Shown here one piece after another: positions 33,366-45,830 of a stretch of DNA of 64,000 nucleotides. Under the pieces are notes generated by a model. The model made no database searches and was not told where the DNA came from. It saw only the letters and a list, made by a program, of their open reading frames with translations. The stretch is from Diplolepis rosae. Taxonomy: Eukaryota; Arthropoda; Insecta; Hymenoptera; Diplolepididae. The stretch is taken from positions 1,984,001 through 2,048,000 of the forward strand of contig JAPYXD010000679.1 of NCBI GenBank assembly GCA_030998225.1, given 5' to 3'. Numbering within the stretch: the first letter of the stretch is position 1; each line of letters starts with the position of its first letter. A program made the position numbers and the translations under genes.

Positions 33366-34748
33366 CACTGGGTTTTGCCTACTCTATGTATAATAAATCT
33401 ATTCTTTTATTGGGTATTATATTTACATATATTGCGTTACATTCTTTCTACATCCAGCCTTCGTCTCCGTATATTAGATTACGTTGATTATTAAATTGAG
33501 CTGCCACGTCATAAAGGGCACTTAAAATTATTTTAATATTTTTGGTCACTCAATGACCTTAAGAATTTTTAGAAAATGTTTCTCCACAACATACACTCTT
33601 ACAGAAAATTCAAGAACACAACGTTTTTCTCCCAAGGAATGTTACAAAGCTGTCAAACTCTTTTCACGTTCCTCTCTCCAGTGAGGAGACTTCAGTTGAG
33701 TCTTGATTCACCTATTTATTTATAATTTGGGAAAATAATGTAAGGTATCATTTATGAAGAATCACTTTTTTTTACACAATTAATTAATTTCTTTGTTTTA
33801 TAAATTGATACTTTTCGTGAAAAAAAAATTTTTTTTATAATGTAAATTCTAAATGTATAAGATTTACCAGCGATAGACTCTAGTCGAACTGCATGCATGG
33901 ACTAACGCAAGACGTAGTCAAATGCCACGTAGAGGCGGTTCGACTTCTCCATCAGCTTATCAAGTAGTCAAAAAGAATATTCCAAAAAGTTTATGTCAAA
34001 CTTCTCGGAATATTCCATGACTTTTGATAATTTTGGGTTGGCATATCTGTATACATAATCAAATTATTTCATAAAGGCTAAACAATCAACGCCTAATCAT
34101 CATCAACGTGAATAAATCAATATTTTCTGGGCTATTAGGATACAAAATGAAGATTAATTTATATTAATTTTTTTTCATTATAAATGTTTAGTTAAATTTT
34201 TCGGAAATTTATAATTATATATATACATCTAGTCATCGGCCCTGCAGAAAATAACTTACCTGCAAACATTGTTTGTTATTCATGAGATTCTATCATGAAT
34301 TCTCCTTTACAAAAATCTCGCATTGAACTGTTGGAGGCCAATACTTTTCATTGCGCTACTACTGGTAATTGAACTCAATACACACTTGATTATACAATCC
34401 ATTTTGCCTACTTTTGCACATACCTGTGTCTAAGGTTTAGAAGGGCGTGGATACTTTCAAATCTTATATAATATTAATTTGTCCAGTCTAATTTTGCTAC
34501 CGTCTTAATTTATCACAAAATACATAACTCACTAATAGGTCATTCAATGAAAACATTATCATTTGAAGCAACGTTTCAAAAAATTCTCTCGTTATGTGTG
34601 CAAATTTTTATCAAGGCGTATTCCCATCTAGTAGCCATCTACCTGGATTTCTAGCCCAGTGATCTTGTGGTCAATTGAGTTTGTACAAACTCAGGCTGTG
34701 GAAAAATCTATACCTACTACGAAATAAATACCAAATTATACCTGAAAC

Positions 34749-34840
34749 TAGTGTTGTAAATTTACCGGTGTGTCCTCCTTTAACCTTTAGCGACATGACT
34801 ATAGATTAAAGGAGGAAAAATCGTTAAATTTACAACACTA
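34749..34840. mobile_element. 92-bp hAT-like MITE with 8-bp target duplication
   Basis: TIRs TAGTGTTGTAAATTTA and complement. It is flanked by CCTGAAAC (34741-34748) and CCTCAAAC (34841-34848), an 8-bp duplication with one mismatch. The equivalent place in the right TIR (58169-58176, CTTTCACG on the plus strand) is an empty site. Confidence 0.85.
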
Positions 34841-35863
34841 CCTCAAACTGTCTACAGGTCGCCTATAAGTTCGAGATGTGAATCCTCTTTTAACAAGGAT
34901 TAATTCCGAAAAAGTTTTCTGGGTGATTTAGGAATCAAATTTTTCCAGACTATTTCTATCTTGAAAATTTCCTAAATTATCCTTAGTCTCTAGACCACTT
35001 TTGTCAGAGGTACTTCTAAGCAAATGCTGTGCAAGAATTGTGACATAGTGTGAAGAATAAATTCAGAAGCAAGATAATACTGCAAAATATTGTCTTTTAT
35101 GTAAGTATTCATTTGCATAAAATTGTTAATACAGTTATATTTTTGACGTGATAATAAGGTTTATTTTTTAGAAATTTAATTACATTGAGGAAATTAATTT
35201 GTGAAACTACTCGAATGAGTTGAGTAAATATTTATTCAGGCTACTCTTTTCAGCCACAGTTAGGTACAAAGATAATTGGATAAGTTTATTAAATATAGGA
35301 GTTTAAAAAAAAATTAAAACAGAAGATTTATTGTGCAGATCAATAATTAAAAGATAGTTTAACTGAAGGTTAAAGTATAATTCGCAGTTGTGTAAAATTT
35401 AAGGTACAATGTTTACACAGGGAGAAATTCCTGGTTACAGTATTAACCTGATGAACACTGTTAAATTTGTCTTTGACCACATTTTCAGGTCAGAACTGAG
35501 TTTGGAAGAGTTGTACTGGTGTCGAATTTTTCTGGTTACAGAAACCAGAATTATTAATCACAGTGACCTGTGAGTTAGTCAAAGCGTTAAATGATTCTTT
35601 TTTTTCTGGTTCCAATAATCACATTTTCTATTTACGAAAAGCATATTTTCTGACTTCAATAACCTTAAAGTAGCTTGTTCGTGTGTGTAATAGATTATTA
35701 AATAAATAAATATTTTATAATTAAAAATATTATTAGAAAAAAATATTTCATTAAATTTTGTATAATAATTTTTATAGAATAAATGTAGTTTAAAATACTT
35801 CTTTTTTTATTCAAGAAACTCATACTGCTTATTTCACTACATGTTTTAAAACGGAAAAGTATA

Positions 35864-37388
35864 ATTGAGGTGCCGGATCGTATAAGGGCACATAGCATTT
35901 TATCGTGCGAAATCGCAGTCCCCTGAAAGCTTTTAATAACATTTCCAAATTAAAATTTTTAAAAGTTATATCGCGATGTGAAATTTGATTCCGCATCTTT
36001 TTCTCCCTAGAAAAAAAGTTGTAGCTTTTTTAGTTTTAAAGTTGACTAACGAAAACAGTCTTTTTTGAAATAGTCAATTTTGATTCATTTTTCACTTCAA
36101 CTCGTGCTCACTTCGTCAATTTTTGGAATTTTTCAATGAAATTTTCAGGAATCGTGCTTTAGGGAGTTCTTCAACCGATAAAGCAAGTCGATTTTTAAAA
36201 AATTGCTTTACAAAATTTTATTAATTTTTTTTCTTACGTTCGCAGCAAATCAGACTTTAATATCTTCCAGCCCTTCGTTTAACGAGGGAATTTTGAGCAG
36301 GCAAGTACTTCTCGCGACAAAAATGTAAAGGAAGGTATGATACAGTTTTTGGAAAAGTTTAAGACCAGAATATTCAATAGTTCTGGAGCTATAATGAGTT
36401 TAATTTATTACAGTGCCCGAGTTTTCGAACGTATCAAAGGCTCCGTGGCGTACAGCCGCACGGCACGAATTGTCTCGCCAATGTATGGCTTATAAATATT
36501 TATTTTAAAATATTTTTAGACAAATTTCAACTAACATGTGCATTCGTTTGTTTACAATAGGAATATTCAAGGTCGCTGACCAGCTAAACCAAAAAAAAAT
36601 GTCAACATTATGTACATTTCAGTATTCTACAATTCAAATAACAACTGAAAGCTAAAAAATACATTAAAAATTGAAACAAAAACAGATTAATATTTGTTAA
36701 ACTTAATTTTTCAAATTTTTATTGTATAGAATATTTAGCTTTTATCATATTTATGAACCATACATTGGCGAGACAATTCGCGCCATTCGGCTGTACGCCA
36801 CGGAGCCTTTGATACGCTCGAAAACTCGGGCACTGTATTAAACTAAACTCATTATAGCTCCAGAACTATTGAATATTCTGGTCTTAAACTTTTCCAAAAA
36901 CTGTATCATACCTTCCTTTACATTTTTGTCGCGAGGAGTACTTGCCTGCTCAAAATTCCCTCGCTAAACGAAGGGCTGGAAGATATTAAAGTCTGATTTG
37001 CTGCGAACGTCAGAAAAAAAATTAATAAAATTTTGTAAAGCAATTTTTTAAAAATCGACTTGCTTTATCGATTGAAGAACTCCCTAAAGCACGATTCCTG
37101 AAAATTTCATTGAAAAATTCCAAAAATTGACGAAGTGAGCACGAGTTGAAGTGAAAAATGAATCAAAATTGACTATTTCAAAAAAGACTGTTTTCGTTAG
37201 TCAACTTTAAAACTAAAAAAGCTACAACTTTTTTTCTAGAGAGAAAAAGATGCGGAATCAAATTTCACATCGAGATATAACCTTTAAAAATCTTAATTTG
37301 GAAATGTTATTAAAAGCTTTCAGGGGACTGCGATTTCGTACGAGAAAATGCTATGTGCCCTTATACGATCCGGCACCTCAATTGTGGT
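35864..37388. mobile_element. 1.5-kb palindromic foldback element
   Basis: Arms about 35864-36500 and 36755-37388 are near-identical inverted copies, from CAATTGAGGTGCCGGATCGT inward. The ~250-base centre is unpaired. No ORF is supported. Confidence 0.9.
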
Positions 37389-37659
37389 ACTAACATAATA
37401 CAACGTAGATTTAGAGATGAAGGAAGAAATTGAAAAAATTCTTGAAAAGGTGATGATACATGCTTCATAGTATTTTTTTTATGCCAGAATTATTCTCTCC
37501 CGTTGTAGAAAATGTAGTGAAATAAGCAGTATGATTTTACATTGATACAAAACAACCATTGACAACTGAACTTAATATGAAGTTAGCTGCAGACTAGCGC
37601 GTGATAAATCGAGATAAATCGAACCTCACTGCCTCGAAGCCACTACAATTTTCAGGCAG

Positions 37660-40600
37660 TGTGTCCAGATTTGACACGCGAACGTTACGCACGCAACGCC
37701 AACAGCAGTACGTAGGTGAGAATGGTTGCGCGCGCAGCGTAGTGTGTCTGCTGTTCGCAGTGGTTCTCTGAGTTTTCTCTGGCTAAAGGCTCCTTGTACC
37801 TACAGCTGATATTGCGTGCGCGAGGAATCACATGTACGCACTGTTAGCTAAAGTTGTGTAAGTTAGATTGCTATATGAAACTCAACAGTGTGTAAGAGCA
37901 CTGCTTACAAATCGACAGCTTGCTCGGTTTTTATGTTTCTTTCGACTCTGCTGGATTCCGTGCAAAAGAGGCGCGAAAGAGTTGCCGAATTCGAAATGAC
38001 GGAAGATATAATTTGAAAACTTAACCCTAAAATCAAAATTTTATAATGTGTAAAATCTTTTACATGATAGTTTTAATAAACAAGTGTTAATTAAGGGGTT
38101 CAATATTTAAGCAATTTAATAATTTATATTCTAATTCACATACGAAATTACAATTACTAAACAATTTTTTTGTATGAACTTGATTCGACAAACCTTTACT
38201 ATGGAGTAAAATACTTTAAATACCATATTTTGAAATACATAACATCTTTTACGTGACAATTTCAATATATAAGTGTAAACAAAAGGTTTCTTTTCTTTTT
38301 TGATGAATAAATTATATTTACATTTTCATACGAAATTACTCATTGTGATTCTTTGTTATTAAGTAAAAGTGACCAATATTATAAAAATAAAATACTTTTA
38401 AAAAAAGTTTTAGAATACTTAAAAATTTGTATATGACAATTTTAATGTATAAATGTAAATGAAAGGTTTGATTATTGAAAAAAGACAATTAATTATATCT
38501 GAATTCGCATGCGAAACTACAAATTGAGATTTCTTTGGTATGAAGATAATTCGACAAACTTTTATAGTAAACTAAAATACTTTAAATAATTTTTTTGGAA
38601 TACGTAAGATCTTTTAAAAGATAATTTTAGTATATGCACTGCCATCAGAAATTACAGGTTCACTTGTACTTTTATCTACTGTTAAAGCATCTTCATTTTT
38701 ATAATAACACGTGATGTAAAAGATTTTAACTATTCCACATATTTTTAATGATATTTTATTCCAAATAAATATTTTCTACTTCATATCAGAGAAATCTCAA
38801 CATATAATTTAGTATTCAAATCTAAATATAATATATTTGATATTTAAAGAATCAAACTATTTATTCACACTTCGATAGTCTCTAAATCATTTATATCCAA
38901 ATACAATATAATTTATTTTTGAATAATCAAATATTTTATTTACATTTATTTGATGAAATTGTCATGTAAAAGGTTTTAAGTATTCTAAAAACTCTTTTGA
39001 GGTACTTTATTCTAAAGGAAATTTTTTGAAATTTATTTCTTACTAGACAAATTTCAAAGTTAAATTTCTTATGCTAAATTAAACATGTTATTCAATTTTT
39101 TAAATAATCAAATCTCTTATTCACACTTGTATACAAGAATTTTCTAAAAATAATTTTAGGTAATTAAGAAATTTTGTTCCCAAATATTTGATTATTAAAT
39201 TTGTAAAATTTATTTTATATTATAAAACTCTTTAGATGCAATTTCATATGAACTTTCAGCAGATATTGCGTGCGCGAGGATTCACACATACGCACTGACA
39301 TTTAAAGTTGCGTAAGTTTGATCGCTATATGAAATCAAAGCGTGTATTAAAGAACTTCTTAAAAATTGACAGCATGCTCAGATTTTATGTTTTTCTCGAT
39401 TCCATACAAAATGGCGCGAAAGAGGCGCCAAATTCAAAATACATTATTTAAAAAATTACCCTTCCTATTTAAATATTTTTTAAAGCATTCACCTGAAATA
39501 AATATATGAAAGATTTTATATATATTTTGAGATGTTTTAAACACTCAAAAAAATGTTTCAGTAAAAATTAATATCAATAAATATTTATGGTTACAAGAAG
39601 AGATATAAAAAAATGTTTAGCTTCATGAATTAAAGCTTCAATCACAAATTTTAAATACTTGAAAAGATTTAAAAAATGTTTGAACAATTATAACAATTTC
39701 AATTACAAAATTAGGAGCAAAATTTTTTTTAGTGAAAAAAGATAAACAAGTCAAGGAAGTTAATTTGAAGCGATATTAAGAAAATATTTTTCAATAGAAC
39801 TTTTACTTATGACGTAAAATGTTTTCTATGTAGGCAAATACAATTTGTTTGATTATGGTGGGGATTTGACGAATAAAAACTTATTTTTTAGGGAAAAATA
39901 TTTTCCAAAATTTTACCGTGTCCAATTGGTAACCAAATAAGTGTTTTACTTTTTTAAAGTAATGAAAAAATTAATTTAAAAAATATGATATAATTACTAC
40001 TGGAAAGGTACACTATCTTCTGTGCTTAAATTTTGTTTCAAATCTTTTTTCATAAAATCGCTTTTTCACCAAAATAGAATTATTCTCTCAATTTAAGGAG
40101 GTTCGACCGTGACTATTAGGAAGCCCTTGGAAAACGTGACTAATTCCCAGTTTAAAAAATCTGAATGCTGTTATCCTATGCATAATATTTCATAGTTTAA
40201 TTAGTAGTTTCTTTTACTGTTCTTTAATACACGCTTTGATTTCATATAGCGATCAAACTTACGCAACTTTAAATGTCAGTGCGTATGTGTGAATCCTCGC
40301 GCACGCAATATCTGCTGAAAGTTCATATGAAATTGCATCTAAAGAGTTTTATAATATAAAATAAATTTTACAAATTTAATAATCAAATATTTGGGAACAA
40401 AATTTCTTAATTGCCTAAAATTATTTTTAGAAAATTCTTGTATACAAGTGTGAATAAGAGATTTGATTATTTAAAAAATTGAATAGCATGTTTAGTTTAG
40501 CATAAGAAATTTAACTTTGAAATTTGTCTAGTAAGAAATAAATTTCAAAAAATTTCCTTTAGAATAAAGTACCTCAAAAGAGTTTTTAGAATACTTAAAA

Positions 40601-41866
40601 CCTTTTACATGACAATTTCATCAAATAAATGTAAATAAAATATTTGATTATTCAAAAATAAATTATATTGTATTTGGATATAAATGATTTAGAGACTATC
40701 GAAGTGTGAATAAATAGTTTGATTCTTTAAATATCAAATATATTATATTTAAATTTGAATACTAAATTACATGTTGAGATTTCTCTGATATGAAGTGGAA
40801 AATATTTATTTGGAATAAAATATCATTAAAAATTTGTGGAATAGTTAAAATCTTTTACATCACGTGTTATTATAAAAATGAAGATGCTTTAACAGTAGAT
40901 AAAAGTACAAGTGAACCTGTAATTTCTGATGGCAGTGCATATACTAAAATTATCTTTTAAAAGATCTTACGTATTCCAAAAAAATTATTTAAAGTATTTT
41001 AGTTTACTATAAAAGTTTGTCGAATTATCTTCATACCAAAGAAATCTCAATTTGTAGTTTCGCATGCGAATTCAGATATAATTAATTGTTTTTTTTTCAA
41101 TAATCAAACCTTTCATTTACATTTATACATTAAAATTGTCATATACAAATTTTTAAGTATTCTAAAACTTTTTTTTAAAGTATTTTATTTTTATAATATT
41201 GGTCACTTTTACTTAATAACAAAGAATCACAATGAGTAATTTCGTATGAAAATGTAAATATAATTTATTCATCAAAAAAGAAAAGAAACCTTTTGTTTAC
41301 ACTTATATATTGAAATTGTCACGTAAAAGATGTTATGTATTTCAAAATATGGTATTTAAAGTATTTTACTCCATAGTAAAGGTTTGTCGAATCAAGTTCA
41401 TACAAAAAAATTGTTTAGTAATTGTAATTTCGTATGTGAATTAGAATATAAATTATTAAATTGCTTAAATATTGAACCCCTTAATTAACACTTGTTTATT
41501 AAAACTATCATGTAAAAGATTTTACACATTATAAAATTTTGATTTTAGGGTTAAGTTTTCAAATTATATCTTCCGTCATTTCGAATTCGGCAACTCTTTC
41601 GCGCCTCTTTTGCACGGAATCCAGCAGAGTCGAAAGAAACATAAAAACCGAGCAAGCTGTCGATTTGTAAGCAGTGCTCTTACACACTGTTGAGTTTCAT
41701 ATAGAAATATCAGCTGTAGGTACAAGGAGCCTTTAGCCAGAGAAAACTCAGAGAACCACTGCGAACAGCAGACACACTACGCTGCGCGCGCAACCATTCT
41801 CACCTACGTACTGCTGTTGGCGTTGCGTGCGTAACGTTCGCGTGTCAAATCTGGACACACTGTTTT
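37660..41866. mobile_element. 4.2-kb palindromic foldback element
   Basis: The left arm 37660-39358 and right arm 40207-41866 are inverted copies, starting CAGTGTGTCCAGATTTGACA, with a central 850-base spacer. The right arm lacks ~60 bases present in the left near 37815-37875, deleted between short ATAT words. Within each arm a segment (GTAAGTT(A/T)GAT(T/C)GCTATATGA...GGCGCGAAAGAG) occurs twice about 1.45 kb apart, so an internal duplication preceded or accompanied palindrome formation. 62340-64000 carries a diverged relative. No gene is visible. Confidence 0.9.
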
Positions 41867-42122
41867 CAGGTTCCTGTAACCAGAAATCTTTAACAGATAT
41901 AACTTGAAATTGTGCTTAAAGACGTTTTTAACTGCGACGTGTGGTTACTGTAATCAGAAATAGGAAATCGTATTGAATCTGGTTATTGCAACCAGTTTTC
42001 AGGTTATTGTTACGGGATCGTTTGTCACCCAGACTGTGCTTTGTAGTACTGGTGACCATATTCAATTCAACCAGATTTTTCTGGTCAATGTAACCACGAC
42101 TTATTTCTCTCTGTGTAAAAGA

Positions 42123-42682
42123 ATGGAAAAATTTTAAGTTGCAAAATTGATTTAAAAAAATATACTTATAGAAAACGAGGGGCTAAAACTTCTTTCTTCT
42201 ATGTCATAGTAATTGGGAGAAGTAAATAAATGTGTGGAAATTTTTAGTTTTTAAAGTCAAAATTCTAAATTGGTTATTGCATTTTTTTAAACTGTAGTTG
42301 TAAATTAACTAACTCAACTGTTTATTAAAATTTATTTAACATGATGAACTATTTTTACTAACACAAATTATATTTTGCAATTATAAAAATAGCAATAACC
42401 AAGAGACATTAGGCATGTATATAAGATTTATAATAAGTAAGGCAATTTTAAAATTTCAAGATTGTAATTCTTGTAAATATATTCAAATCTTCGTAGTATT
42501 TTATGATAAACAATATATAGAATAAATACAAGAAGCATTTCAACACTCATATAATGAAAAAAATAATGATCACATTGTGAATAAAACATAACAATAAAAC
42601 ATAACAGAAAATTTCATCAATACCAATAATAAGTTTATCACAATTCTTTTAAATCTAGTCGTTCGTCTATAAACATTTTTTA
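42123..42682. other. AT-rich spacer
   Basis: Nothing recognised. Confidence 0.5.
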
Positions 42683-42901
42683 CCCTATTGAAAAATCCTG
42701 TGTAGGATACCACATAGGATCTCATATAGGACCTTACATAGGATCCTATATAAGATCTTATGTACGATCATATGTGAGTTCCTATGCCAAATTCCTACAT
42801 AAGATCTTGCATAAGATCTTACACAGGATCCTATGTAGGATCCTATGTAAGATCCTATATGAGACCCTATGTGGTATCCTACATAGGATTTTTCAATAGG
42901 G
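42683..42901. mobile_element. MITE built of 10-12-bp GGATCCTA(C/T)(A/G)TA repeats
   Basis: Ends CCCTATTGAAAAATCCTG and complement. The whole element is a long palindrome composed of ATAGGATCCTATGTA-like words, themselves palindromic. Small ORFs here merely read the repeat. Confidence 0.9.
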
Positions 42902-42940
42902 CATATTCTATTCCTTTTACTTCAAAGGTTTTTATAAATC

Positions 42941-43525
42941 CTAGGTCAAATAAAGCTTTGATAGTTTTTTGAGCTTAGAACTTTCTTTTTTCTGGTCAGC
43001 TATTTGAATTTTAGCATACTGTCGCATTCTGAGTTGCAAATAATAATGCAGGATATATGCTAAAACATCCTGAGCATGACTAACGCAAGGAAATTTAAAT
43101 TGTCTCTCCGTAATTTCGTTTACTACCAAATCGTAAACGTTACCTCGCTTACAATGTTTTGCAAATATTTCCTCCACTTCTTCTAGAAATTTAAATAAAC
43201 GCACATTTGGATGCTGAAGGTCCTGATCTTTATCAAAAGTTACAATTCGAGCAACAGGATGATTTGCAATAAAAGCACTGCCTTCAGATTCAAAGAATGC
43301 CGTTCGACAAACTTCACACTTAGTGAATTTTGTGAAGTCTTTGCAAATAGTGCCTGTAACAAAATACATGAGACATTTTTTAACATATGGAAGGTTGTAG
43401 TCGTGGTCTATGGCGTTCGTGAAATCTGTGAAATCACTGTCATTTTGTTCGATCACAAGATTCAGTTTTGTTTTTAATTTTTTCGATGAACGATTGCTTC
43501 TTGTCCGACTTGTAGATTTCTTTTA
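42941..43525 (-). pseudogene. C-terminal part of a P-element/THAP-type transposase
   Basis: An open frame of 171 codons (from 43456, extendable upstream to about 43525 through a Lys/Arg/Ser-rich stretch). It contains LPYVKKCLMYFVTGTI followed by CEVCRTAFF, then a DLQHPNVRLFKFLEEVEEIF helix and a helical C-terminus. The YV..GY-like strand, a CxxC pair and the hydrophobic leucine-rich tail resemble the C-terminal region of P-type transposases. The THAP-like fragments at 44013-44102 and about 45215-45297 on the same strand support this. No catalytic core is recognisable between them. It lies in the large element and is probably a later insertion, not part of its machinery. Confidence 0.45.
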
Positions 43526-44012
43526 TCGTGGACATGGACATTAAGGGTTTTATAGGAGTATCTGGTAAGGAGCAGTTTCCTGTTCGGGGAAGTTTTAGAA
43601 CACTGTAAAAAGACAGTATTTTATAAACTTGCAGGAACGTTGGAGTGGCGGGATGATTATTAGTTCCTCCTGATAATCGGACCGTTCCAAAAAATCTCTG
43701 AACAAAATAAGCACACCAAAAGAAAAGCCATTAGAGAATTGTTTAAAGCATACAAATATATATTTCAACCAGTTCGCGCGCTGCAAAAAGCATTATTCAG
43801 AAATTTATAAAAAGTTAGTATATTGAACTTCAGAAAGAAACCGAAAACCTCGTAAACTTTCAACAGATGATACTTTATTTGATAAAAAAAAAAGAAAAAC
43901 ATTTTTGAGTACAGTATTATATTCCTTAATTAGTTGACGAAACAGCTTGTTTTTATTGAAGCTACATTCATTATTAAACTGTATGTTAGTAATCATAAAA
44001 ATTAAAAATTCC

Positions 44013-44102
44013 TAGGTTCGTGGCTCTTTTTTGAGCTTTTCGTCTCGTCCCAGATGTAGTGTCGGTACGGCTCCTTCCCGTAGTCGGGGCTTTTTAAACG
44101 GA
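44013..44102 (-). pseudogene. THAP-domain end (AVPTLHLG motif)
   Basis: After a TTTTTTGTAG acceptor-like sequence, the frame reads FKKPRLREGAVPTLHLG and then RDEKLKKEPRT and a stop. The AVPTL motif preceded by a basic LR/LK stretch is the C-terminal hallmark of THAP zinc-finger domains, which bind transposon ends. The first part of the domain is 1.1 kb upstream, beyond an F3 MITE. Confidence 0.5.
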
Positions 44103-44483
44103 GTCTACAAAAAAATAGTTTATTTAAGACGTTTTAATAAAACTATAACAAGTATATTTTTCACTTGGAGTAAAAAGAATTATTAATACCATTCATACGT
44201 ATTACACATTCACAAATTCAAATTGCCAATCTAAAATAGAATGACAAAAGAATATGATGAATGACTGGTATTAATAGAATTCATTTGTATTATTTTCAGC
44301 AATTTACAAATTATGAATAGAAAATATATATTATATTTTGGACCTGAAGGTATTATTATTTATTTCAACTATTGTAAATTTGACGGTACATAACTCTCGG
44401 CTTTTTGATATAACTTGAAAAAGTACTCGATTTTTTTCTTAACTATAAAAATAATCACTAATTTCATTCCTGAAGTTCATATT

Positions 44484-45160
44484 TAAGGTAGTTATCACCC
44501 ACGAAAATTAGACCCCAGGCAAAAATAGATAATTTTGCTTACTAGAATAGCAATGTTATTATTGAAGGGCAATTTTGAAAGAGAAAAGATTATTTTACAT
44601 GAAAAAACTTTGAAACACAGAAAAATAATTTTATTAATCAATTTTATTTCTTATCCAATTTTTTTTCTTATCGCTTTTCGCCAAATTTTAAAAAATTATG
44701 CGACTTTAATAAATTACAAATCACTTTTTCGAGAAAAAGATTCCCTACAACTTAACCATTTCCAATTTTCGAAAATGAATAAATTATTATCAAATTCAGC
44801 AATTTGTTTATAAAAATTTCGTTTTGGACATTTTTTTTTAATGTTTTCAGCCATTAAAGAATTTATATTTAAAAATCAGAAACGATAAAGTTGTGGGAAA
44901 TCTTTTCTCTGAAAAAATGATTCATGATTCATTAGAATCGCATAATTTTTTAAAATTTGGCGAAAAGCAATAAGAAAAAGAATTGGGTAAAAAATAGAAT
45001 TGATTAATAAAATTATTTTTCTGTGTTTATTAAATTTTTTTCATGTAAAATAATCTTTTCTCTTTCAAAATAGCCCTTGCATAATAACATTGGTATTCTA
45101 GAAAGCAAAATTATCTATTTTTGCCTGAGTTCTAATTTTCGTGGGTGATAACTACCTTAA
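44484..45160. mobile_element. F3 foldback MITE (full copy)
   Basis: AAGGTAGTTATCACCCACGA end and complement, arms ~320 bp. It lies between two THAP-like fragments. The 92-aa ORF at 44535-44813 is also open in the 31.0-kb copy but is mirrored arm sequence. Confidence 0.85.
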
Positions 45161-45214
45161 ACTTGGAAATTTCGATTGTTCTTATTTTAAATTTAAATTT
45201 AAATTAAATGATTT

Positions 45215-45297
45215 CAGCCAAAATCGACGAGTTTGCTCCTCGGAACTCCGTTAATTTTTGTAGCCAGAATCCCACTTCACGACAATACACTTCACCA
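45215..45297 (-). pseudogene. THAP-domain start, degenerate
   Basis: ATG near 45297 opens MVKCIVVKWDSGYKN, then TAA, then RSSEEQTRRFWLKSF in the same frame. The MxxC start and DSGYK fit the THAP N-terminus, but the second zinc-binding Cys position reads KW and a stop follows. It is a decayed exon of the P-like gene. Confidence 0.4.
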
Positions 45298-45476
45298 TTT
45301 TTTATTGTTTTTTACATCCTTACACCAAGAAAACTATTCACTTTACTTTTTCAACAAAAAACACGATAAAAACATTACTAAATATAAAAAAACCTCGAAT
45401 CTTTACTGTTTTGCCATGCATTTGACAGTTAGTCAGCCCTAAAGCTTACCAGCGCCGCGTTCGGTCACATTAAGTA

Positions 45477-45830
45477 CTAATGCCCTCGCCAGTCAAAAGT
45501 CAGCCCACTTTTAGTTTTAAGTTGCAGAGGGCTGCTTTGGTGCATACCATTTTGCATTCGAAAATTTATCTTGAAAATTTGTGCTTGCGGGTTTTGATGG
45601 TCTGTGAAAAAGGGATATGCCTTAAATTCAGTCTTCTTAGTTAGTCCCGGAAAGGTTTCTTTTCCATCTCCAATTTTAACACTTTTAATTGAGCCACTAG
45701 ATTCTATAACGTCGCATAAAATTTTCCTAAGCGTTTCAAGACATCCGAGATGGACTATGGTGCCTTGCAAATTGGCTTTAAAATTTCTAATATAAAAGCT
45801 ACCTCTGTGCAGGAAAATTCATGGCGCATA
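45477..45830 (-). CDS. Unrecognised ORF (~110 codons)
   Basis: The frame is open from about 45822 (after a TGA) to the stop at 45477-45479, with an internal ATG-less start (CTG/TTG codons only). A CCTGCACAG acceptor-like site stands at the upstream edge. The product (LQGTIVHLGCLETLRKILC, then SSGSIKSVKIGDGKETF and a basic-aromatic tail ending LTFDWRGH) has a protein-like composition unlike the AT-rich background, but I recognise no family. It is upstream of the THAP-like start on the same strand, about 180 bases away. It may be an exon of another gene or a fragment. Confidence 0.35.

Larger units (their letters stand above)
32548..35228. repeat. Left TIR of the large element
   Basis: Reverse complement of 57795-60305 with only scattered substitutions and small indels along the stretches I compared. 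A small MITE (34749-34840) is present here but absent from the right arm. A palindromic insertion (33173-33365) is shared by both arms. Confidence 0.9.
35410..42122. mobile_element. Element with CTGGTTACA-rich ends, split by two palindromes
   Basis: TTTACACAGGGAGAAATTCC at 35410 and its complement (TTTCTCTCTGTGTAAA, to 42122) mark inverted ends. Both flanks contain repeated CTGGTTAC and GTAACCAG words (35430-35660 and 41870-42090). The palindromes at 35864-37388 and 37660-41866 lie inside. Confidence 0.6.

Noticed and set aside
42683..42901. CRISPR-like spacing of repeats
   Set aside because: The repeats are contiguous and palindromic with no unique spacers, and the genome is eukaryotic.
30953..44813. 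92-aa ORF open in two F3 copies
   Set aside because: Open in two copies but broken in the other arms and copies. Its AT-rich Leu/Ile/Lys composition is typical of chance ORFs.
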